5,609 bases of DNA from Ignavibacteriales bacterium (lineage in GTDB: Bacteria; Bacteroidota; Ignavibacteria; UBA10030): positions 1 to 5,609 of the forward strand of contig JACQPU010000040.1 of the NCBI GenBank assembly GCA_016207365.1, read 5' to 3'. Shown here piece after piece: positions 1 through 4,213 of the stretch; within the stretch, counting starts at the first letter, position 1; every line of letters begins with the position of its first letter. Below the pieces are notes generated by a model. The model saw only the letters and a list, made by a program, of their open reading frames with translations. It searched no databases and had not been told where the DNA came from. A program made the translations under genes and the position numbers.

Positions 1-129
1 CTTGTGAAGGACCAGGTACAGACTTGTCCCCTTGAACCAGTCAAAGTGAAAGGATTGGATGAGGCGATTGAGGTGTGGGAGGTGGTGGTGGAGGACGATG
101 TTGTGGCCGGACACGATGGGAAGGATTAA
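1..129 (+). CDS. C-terminal end of a probable class III adenylate/guanylate cyclase domain protein (partial)
   Basis: Frame 1 is open from the left edge to a TAA at 127-129, giving 42 residues; the start lies outside the window. The stretch PLEPVKVKGLDEAIEVWEV (residues 10-28) matches the usual ending of class III nucleotide cyclase domains, where a beta strand carrying a 'v.vKG...pv.vyev' pattern closes the fold. Such proteins make cyclic nucleotides from ATP or GTP, often as the output domain of a larger sensor or ATPase protein; neither the catalytic residues nor any partner domain is visible here. After EVWEV the protein runs into acidic, low-complexity sequence (VVVEDDVVAGHDGKD) encoded by the first copy of the 56-bp tandem repeat, which also provides the stop codon. 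The native C-terminus may therefore have been altered. The assignment rests on a short motif and is moderate. Confidence 0.55.
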   Translation, partial: LVKDQVQTCPLEPVKVKGLDEAIEVWEVVVEDDVVAGHDGKD

Positions 130-202
130 CAAGATGGACAGGATTGGAGGGCGATGTTGTCGCGGAACACGATAGGAAGGATTGACAGGATGAACACGAT
201 TG
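91..202 (+). repeat. Two tandem copies of a 56-bp repeat
   Basis: Positions 91-146 and 147-202 align without gaps at a period of 56 bp; by hand I count 47 of 56 identical positions. Each copy starts with gagg(a/g)cgatgttgt, followed by acacgat, aaggatt and a run of GGAT-type 9-mers. The first copy overlaps the 3' end of the cyclase-like gene; the second lies in the gap before the GxxExxY gene. The right part of each unit (109-144 in copy 1) recurs in inverted orientation at 637-672. Confidence 0.85.
109..144 (+). repeat. Left arm of an imperfect inverted repeat flanking the GxxExxY gene
   Basis: These 36 bases match the reverse complement of 637-672 at 31 of 36 positions without gaps. The identical blocks are ggacacgat, aaggatt and gatggacaggat. 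The second tandem copy (165-200) matches the same distal arm less well (29 of 36). Internally the arm shows a 9-bp rhythm: ggattaaca, agatggaca, ggattggag. Confidence 0.8.
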
Positions 203-237
203 GGAGTGCGGGGGTCCGTTAACATCAAATCATACAT

Positions 238-243
238 GGGGGG
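238..243 (+). promoter_or_regulatory. Probable ribosome binding site for the GxxExxY gene
   Basis: Six consecutive G residues end five bases before the ATG at 249. They can pair with the anti-Shine-Dalgarno CCUCC through G-C and G-U pairs. This supports 249 as the start and contrasts with hpnC and hpnE, which have no purine-rich site. Confidence 0.45.
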
Positions 244-248
244 TAACT

Positions 249-662
249 ATGAAGTCAATCGACGAATTGACGCACAAGATTATTGGGTGTGCAATGCAGG
301 TACACAACACTTTGGGGAACGGCTTTCAAGAGGTCATTTACCAACGGGCTCTGGCGGTGGAATTCGAATATCAGGGGTTGTTCTTTGAAAGAGAGAAGGA
401 GATGGAAATATTCTATCGCGGGAGGAACATCGGTACACGGAGGGTTGATTTCCTGGTGGAGCAATCGGTCATGGTCGAATGGAAGGCAGTCGAGAAAATC
501 GAAAACTCGCACAAAGCCCAGGCAATCAACTATCTCGAGGCGTATGGTCTCGCCGACGGGCTTCTCATCAACTTCGGGGGATTAAGTCTTGAGTTCAAGC
601 GAGTTTTCAACAAGAACCTTGTTTCTGCTCGACCTCATCCTGTCCATCCTGTAAATCCTTAA
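249..662 (+). CDS. GxxExxY family protein (PD-(D/E)xK nuclease-like)
   Basis: The 137-residue product carries the family signature GFQEVIY (residues 25-31) after the typical opening helix IIGCAMQVHNTLG. It has a PD-(D/E)xK-like core: D67 in RRVDFLVE, then E77 and K79 in VEWKAVE, followed by SHKAQAINYL and the strand LLINFG (105-110). The family usually has 'vELKa' at the core; here Trp replaces Leu, which should not affect catalysis. Its biological role is not established; a nuclease fold is inferred. The length fits the family (about 120-140 aa). Residues after KRVFNKN are a tail, SARPHPVHPVNP, encoded largely by the distal inverted-repeat arm, which also provides the stop codon. ATG 249 is preceded by a G-rich site. 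The stop lies 4 bp before the hpnC start, so the two genes are probably co-transcribed, although a link to squalene synthesis is unlikely. Confidence 0.9.
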   Translation: MKSIDELTHKIIGCAMQVHNTLGNGFQEVIYQRALAVEFEYQGLFFEREKEMEIFYRGRNIGTRRVDFLVEQSVMVEWKAVEKIENSHKAQAINYLEAYGLADGLLINFGGLSLEFKRVFNKNLVSARPHPVHPVNP

Positions 663-672
663 AATCGTGTCC
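637..672 (-). repeat. Right arm of the inverted repeat, spanning the GxxExxY stop and the hpnC start
   Basis: Read on the complementary strand this arm matches 109-144 at 31 of 36 positions. On the + strand it encodes the end of the proline-rich tail of the GxxExxY protein, with its TAA at 660-662, and then the GTG (667-669) that starts hpnC. The 9-bp internal period equals three codons, which explains the HPV-HPV-NP tripeptide rhythm of the tail. Confidence 0.8.
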
Positions 673-1512
673 AGACAATTACGCGAATCCTATCAATATT
701 GCGAACAGCTTGCGTTTTCCCATTACGAGAATTTCCCCGTTGCGTCTCTGTTGATTCCGCGGGAGAAGAGAAAGCACGTGGCGGCAATCTACGCGTTTGC
801 AAGGATCGCCGACGACTACGCTGATGAACCCGGCCTGATTGCCGCTGAGCGACTCGAAAAACTCCGCACCTGGGAGCAACAGCTTTCTGAATGCTATGGT
901 GGAAAGGCAATCCATCCGGTTTTTGTTGCTCTCGGCGAAACGGCAAACGAGTTCAGCATTCCGCAAGGTCTGTTTCACCGACTGTTGAAAGCTTTTGGTT
1001 CAGATGTGACAACAACGCGATACGAAGTATTCAACGATGTTCTGGCGTATTGTACCAATTCTGCAAATCCCGTTGGACGTCTCGTCCTTCTCTTGTTTGG
1101 CTATGTGGATAAGCACCTTGCCATTCTCTCTGACCACATTTGCACCGCTCTACAACTCACCAATTTCTGGCAGGATCTGTCGGTGGACCTTGCAAAAGAC
1201 CGGATCTATCTTCCGCTTGAGGACCTACGCAGATTCGGCGTGACCGTAGAAGAACTTCGGTCGCGAAAAGCATCAGAAGCGTTCCGGCATCTCATGGAAT
1301 TCGAGGTCGAGCGGACCGCCAGCCTCTTTGAACAGGGGAAACCACTACTGCGGGAGGTGGGGAAGGACCTCCGTCTTCAGCTTAGAATGACCTGGCTGGG
1401 TGGAATGGAAATCCTGTCAAAAATCCGCCGAAGGGATTTTGATGTCTTGAGCCATCGGCCTGTGTTATCCGGCCTGGACAACGCCCGCTTGGTACTTAAG
1501 GCAATTGTGTGA
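667..1512 (+). CDS. hpnC: Hydroxysqualene synthase HpnC
   Basis: HpnC is a trans-prenyltransferase-fold enzyme that converts presqualene diphosphate to hydroxysqualene, the second step of the bacterial three-enzyme route from farnesyl diphosphate to squalene. The 281-residue product has the HpnC hallmark HYENFPVAS (19-27), the first aspartate-rich motif DDYAD (49-53), YCTNSANPVG (128-137) and the second motif NFWQDLSVD (166-174), followed by KDRIYLP. These aspartates bind diphosphate through magnesium. The length is normal for the family. The start is GTG 667: an in-frame TAA lies at 652-654 and no other usual start codon falls between it and the conserved N-terminal region. No Shine-Dalgarno site is visible; the preceding bases belong to the inverted-repeat arm. 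The gene follows the GxxExxY gene by 4 bp and heads an hpnC-hpnD-hpnE cluster. HpnC versus its paralogue HpnD is decided by HYENFPVAS and NFWQD. Confidence 0.93.
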   Translation: MSRQLRESYQYCEQLAFSHYENFPVASLLIPREKRKHVAAIYAFARIADDYADEPGLIAAERLEKLRTWEQQLSECYGGKAIHPVFVALGETANEFSIPQGLFHRLLKAFGSDVTTTRYEVFNDVLAYCTNSANPVGRLVLLLFGYVDKHLAILSDHICTALQLTNFWQDLSVDLAKDRIYLPLEDLRRFGVTVEELRSRKASEAFRHLMEFEVERTASLFEQGKPLLREVGKDLRLQLRMTWLGGMEILSKIRRRDFDVLSHRPVLSGLDNARLVLKAIV

Positions 1513-1747
1513 AGAGTATCGCGTACGTGCTTCCCTCCCCGCGTCCCGCCGGCTAGACCAACATCCGGCGCCGGCCCCCTCGACGTATCGTATGTAATCT
1601 GAACAACCCCGACCTTGCCGGCATTCACAGCGTCTTCAGGCGTGATCCTTCAGTGAATCCCGAAACGACATTCCGAACTCCCGGAATCGGTGTGTGAGGA
1701 TTGACCTTGACTCCGAAGGTGTGTATCTTGCAATACTGGAGTCCACC
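1513..1747. other. Unusually long gap between hpnC and hpnD
   Basis: No recognisable gene lies here. The left half is G+C-rich, with the perfect palindrome ccggcgccgg at 1565-1574 and a possible 6-bp stem (1547-1552 with 1565-1570). A second small hairpin, attccg/cggaat (1670-1675 with 1682-1687), sits just before the alternative hpnD start at 1694. On the complementary strand a frame is open from 1649 leftward into the 3' end of hpnC, including VNAGKVGVVQITYD, but I recognise no family and it could be chance or a gene remnant. The gap shrinks to 181 bp if hpnD starts at 1694. Confidence 0.4.
1738..1741 (+). promoter_or_regulatory. Possible ribosome binding site deciding the hpnD start
   Basis: GGAG is followed by a 6-base spacer and then GTG at 1748. 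The other in-frame candidate, GTG 1694, has only a weak cggaa at 1682-1686. This favours the shorter hpnD. Confidence 0.4.
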
Positions 1748-2638
1748 GTGCCTGCGCATGCCGCACATATCCTTGTCCCAGATTACTCTCAGAACAGGCT
1801 GAGCAATTTCTACGTCTCATTCCTGTCCCTCCCTCCGCCCAAAAGGGAAGCCATTGAAACGATTTATGCCTTCTGCCGGTACACCGACGATATCGTCGAT
1901 CAGGATGCTGATCCGAAGGAAAAGCACAAGAGGTTGAGGCAATGGACGAAAGAGGTGCAGAGAGCGCTCGACGGAGCGTCGAGATTTCAGTTGCTCAACA
2001 GCCTTGGGGCAGTCATCAGGAGGTTCAAGATTCCCGCGGACCATTTCCGTGAACTGCTCAAAGGAATGGAAATGGACCTGCGAAAGCAAAGATACGAAAC
2101 CTTCAATGAGCTTGAGATCTACTGCTATCGGGCGGCGTCGACCGTTGGATTAATTTGTGGGGAGGTTTTCGGATATCATCAGCCGAAAACCAAGGAATAT
2201 GCGATTAACCTCGGGAAGGCACTTCAACTCACCAATATACTGCGCGATATCAAGAGCGATGCCAGACGAGGGCGCATTTATATACCGCAGGAGGATCTCC
2301 GTCGATTCGGCTATACTGAGGAGGAATTGCTGGAAGGGAGGTACAACGAGCGATTTGTGGCGTTGATGAAATTCGAATGCGAGCGGGCCCGAGCGTATTT
2401 CCGAAAGGCAAAAGCCTCGCTGGCAGAGGAAGACAAGCCGCTGTTCCTTGCAGCACGCATCATGGGAAACATTTATTATCTTCTGTTGAGGCGAATCGAA
2501 AGCAAGAATTATGATGTGTTTTCAAAGCGCATCCGTCTCGCGCCGCCCGTCAAGCTGCTCGTTGCAATGGTTCTTCGTTTGCGCAACGGCCTTCCCAGGA
2601 ATTTCCATCGCTACGTCCGCACAGAGCTCCCGGCGTAA
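1748..2638 (+). CDS. hpnD: Presqualene diphosphate synthase HpnD
   Basis: HpnD condenses two farnesyl diphosphates to presqualene diphosphate, the first committed step to squalene. The product (296 residues from 1748) has SNFYVSFLSLPPPKR (19-33), the first aspartate motif DDIVD (47-51), YCYRAASTVG (125-134) at the usual YCxxVAxxVG site, and the second motif LTNILRDIKSD (161-171) followed by RRGRIYIPQEDL. The same frame is open back to GTG 1694, which would give 314 residues. I prefer GTG 1748 because family members have only about 15-18 residues before the S-F-Y motif, a GGAG lies 6 bases upstream, and the extra 18 residues resemble nothing in the family. The C-terminus is basic (LRLRNGLPRNFHRYV). 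It is a paralogue of the adjacent hpnC; the NILRD motif rather than NFWQD identifies it as HpnD. hpnE follows after 59 bp. Confidence 0.92.
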   Translation: MPAHAAHILVPDYSQNRLSNFYVSFLSLPPPKREAIETIYAFCRYTDDIVDQDADPKEKHKRLRQWTKEVQRALDGASRFQLLNSLGAVIRRFKIPADHFRELLKGMEMDLRKQRYETFNELEIYCYRAASTVGLICGEVFGYHQPKTKEYAINLGKALQLTNILRDIKSDARRGRIYIPQEDLRRFGYTEEELLEGRYNERFVALMKFECERARAYFRKAKASLAEEDKPLFLAARIMGNIYYLLLRRIESKNYDVFSKRIRLAPPVKLLVAMVLRLRNGLPRNFHRYVRTELPA

Positions 2639-2697
2639 CAGGGCGTGCTTTTACTTCTTCCGTCTCTCTTCTCGCTTCTCACTTCCGAGTCTTCCAA
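2639..2697 (+). promoter_or_regulatory. Pyrimidine-rich leader before hpnE
   Basis: From about 2647 to 2694 the + strand is almost entirely C and T, ending at the TTG start of hpnE. There is no purine-rich ribosome binding site. In bacteria, pyrimidine-rich leaders can recruit ribosomal protein S1 and allow initiation without a Shine-Dalgarno site; applying that here is inference. Confidence 0.3.
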
Positions 2698-4038
2698 TTG
2701 CCCTACGATGTGCTTATAATCGGAGGAGGCATCTCAGGCCTTTCCGCGGCCGTCGAGCTTTCCTCCCGCGGGGCTTCGGTCCTGCTCCTTGAGCAGCGAC
2801 CTCACCTTGGCGGGCGCACGTATTCTTTTAAGGACCGAAAGACCGGAGATTCCGTGGATAACGGGCAGCACCTGCTGATGGGGTGCTATCACGAGACGAG
2901 AAGATACCTTGAAATCATCGATTCAGCCCACCTCGCGGAATTACAGAAGAATCTCCGCATCGACTTTATTCACGCAAAGAAGGGGAGCGCTGCTCTTAAA
3001 TGTCTTGCGCTTCCCGCCCCGCTGCATGTCCTCTCGGGTCTTCTGCGGCTCAAAACGCTGTCGTTTGCCAATCGGCTGAAGCTTCTTCGGATCGGAACAG
3101 AACTCCTGGCCGCGTCCTCGGTCAAGGAATCGGAGCTTGCATCACTAACGGTTGATCAATGGCTGGAGAAGTGTGGTCAGCCGGAAGAGAACCGGAAATA
3201 TCTCTGGGATATCATCGCCGTCGGTTCGCTGAACGATGAGACGAGCAAGGTGTCGGCCCTGCTCTTTTACCGTGTGCTGAAGGCGGCGTTTCTTGGAAAT
3301 CGCTTGAACGCATCGCTGCTTGTTCCGCGTGTGGGACTGAGCGAACTTCTGGTGCATCCTGCCGAAGAATATCTCAAGCAGAAAGGTGTGGTTATCCGGA
3401 AGGGGGCGGAAGTGCAGAAGATAGAAGGGGGGAGGGATGGCGTGATGGCGGTCGTGTGCAACCGAAGGCGAGAGAAGGCAAGGAGCTACATCAGCGCAAT
3501 ACCGTACTTCGCCCTGCAATCAGTACTCGTTGATTCCTTCAAGTCGTCCCCTTCGTTGGCTCGCCTTTCCCGCTTTCAATCCTCGCCGATCATCACGCTT
3601 CATCTGTGGTTTGATCGCACGGTCATGGAGCAGGAGTTTGTCGCGGTTCTCGATTCCACGGTGCAATGGATCTTCAATAAGTCCGCATTGCTTGGGATTC
3701 AACGAAAGGATCAGCAATTGTCCCTCGTCATCAGTGCAGCGTCGAAGATCGTGAATCTCCCAAAAGAGCGGCTGGTCCGTATTGCCTTGAATGAGCTTTC
3801 GGAGCTGCTTCCGCATACACGCGAGGCCCGGCTGGTCCACTCCCTGGTCATCAAAGAGAAACGCGCAACGTTTTCGCCCGTGCCGGATGTGATTTCGTTA
3901 CGACCTGGAACAAGGTCCGGGATTCCGAATCTCTTTCTGGCAGGAGACTGGACCGACACTGGTTTTCCGGCAACGATCGAAGGGGCGGTGATGAGCGGAA
4001 GGAAGGCGGTGGAAGAAGTATTTTCGCTGTTAAGATGA
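2698..4038 (+). CDS. hpnE: Hydroxysqualene dehydroxylase HpnE (FAD-dependent)
   Basis: HpnE is an FAD-dependent amine-oxidase/phytoene-desaturase-like enzyme that reductively removes the hydroxyl group of hydroxysqualene to give squalene. The 446-residue product begins with a Rossmann dinucleotide-binding motif, VLIIGGGISGLSAA (glycines 9, 11, 14), with the ribose-binding E32 and then GGRTYSF (38-44), as in the phytoene-desaturase superfamily. The C-terminal FAD motif LFLAGDWTDTGFPATIEGAV (412-431) is the form usual in HpnE. The length fits the family. The start is TTG 2698: the Rossmann strand begins three codons later and the frame upstream has no ATG, GTG or TTG back to the end of hpnD. 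The gene is last in the hpnC-D-E order and ends 20 bp before a perfect inverted repeat. A carotenoid desaturase of the CrtN/CrtI type is the main alternative but is made unlikely by the motif form and the hpnC-hpnD neighbours. Confidence 0.92.
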   Translation: MPYDVLIIGGGISGLSAAVELSSRGASVLLLEQRPHLGGRTYSFKDRKTGDSVDNGQHLLMGCYHETRRYLEIIDSAHLAELQKNLRIDFIHAKKGSAALKCLALPAPLHVLSGLLRLKTLSFANRLKLLRIGTELLAASSVKESELASLTVDQWLEKCGQPEENRKYLWDIIAVGSLNDETSKVSALLFYRVLKAAFLGNRLNASLLVPRVGLSELLVHPAEEYLKQKGVVIRKGAEVQKIEGGRDGVMAVVCNRRREKARSYISAIPYFALQSVLVDSFKSSPSLARLSRFQSSPIITLHLWFDRTVMEQEFVAVLDSTVQWIFNKSALLGIQRKDQQLSLVISAASKIVNLPKERLVRIALNELSELLPHTREARLVHSLVIKEKRATFSPVPDVISLRPGTRSGIPNLFLAGDWTDTGFPATIEGAVMSGRKAVEEVFSLLR

Positions 4039-4058
4039 ACGCCGACATCGGTCATCAA

Positions 4059-4102
4059 TTCCCGAAATCTCCGCGCGATGTAGGCAATGACGATTTCGGG
4101 AA
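4059..4102. terminator. Inverted repeat after hpnE, candidate terminator
   Basis: ttcccgaaatc (4059-4069) pairs perfectly with gatttcgggaa (4092-4102): an 11-bp stem with a 22-base loop, 20 bp after the hpnE stop and between convergent genes. Position fits a transcript end for the hpn genes, and possibly for priA from the other side. No T-run follows on either strand, so a classical Rho-independent terminator is not shown; a processing or stabilising hairpin is equally possible. Confidence 0.4.
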
Positions 4103-4132
4103 GTGTTAAGCTCGGCGGGTAATGTGGCAGTT

Positions 4133-4160
4133 TCAGCCCGGAGCGAAGTCGAAAAGCTGA
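4133..4160. repeat. Possible degraded dispersed intergenic repeat
   Basis: tcagc (4133-4137) and gctga (4156-4160) form a short stem around gagcgaagtcgaa (4141-4153). From memory, sequences built around 'TGAGCGAAGTCGAA' are common as dispersed palindromic repeats between genes in many bacteria. Only the core and short arms are visible, so the copy would be decayed. Confidence 0.25.
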
Positions 4161-4183
4161 CCCCTGAGCCGTGACCCATACCT

Positions 4184-4204
4184 TCCATCATCCATCCTCC
4201 ATCC
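4184..4204. repeat. Heptanucleotide tandem repeat, three units
   Basis: tccatca, tccatcc, tccatcc: three consecutive 7-bp units, one mismatch in the first. It lies 9 bp downstream of the priA stop codon and is pyrimidine-rich on the + strand. No function is evident. Confidence 0.6.
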
Positions 4205-4213
4205 CCCTGTCGA

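Noticed and set aside
91..202. CRISPR-like array
   Set aside because: There are only two adjacent copies, with no spacers and no cas genes; it is a simple tandem duplication.
182..210. Perfect TTGACA (182-187) as a -35 box for the GxxExxY gene
   Set aside because: No -10-like hexamer lies 16-18 bases downstream (agtgcg at 205-210), and TTGACA is part of the repeat's 9-bp rhythm, so it is probably coincidental.
109..672. Classical insertion sequence
   Set aside because: The only enclosed gene is a 137-residue GxxExxY protein with no DDE, HUH or serine/tyrosine recombinase motifs, and no target-site duplication is visible. A non-canonical element is kept as a hypothesis only.
1377..1628. Complementary-strand reading frame across the hpnC end and the following gap as a gene
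   Set aside because: More than half overlaps the confidently assigned hpnC, there is no recognised domain and no ribosome binding site; kept only as a possible remnant.
4184..4204. TCCATC repeat as another copy of the 91-202 repeat family
   Set aside because: It shares ATCC words with the inverted arm but has a 7-bp rather than 9-bp period and lacks the acacgat and aaggatt blocks.
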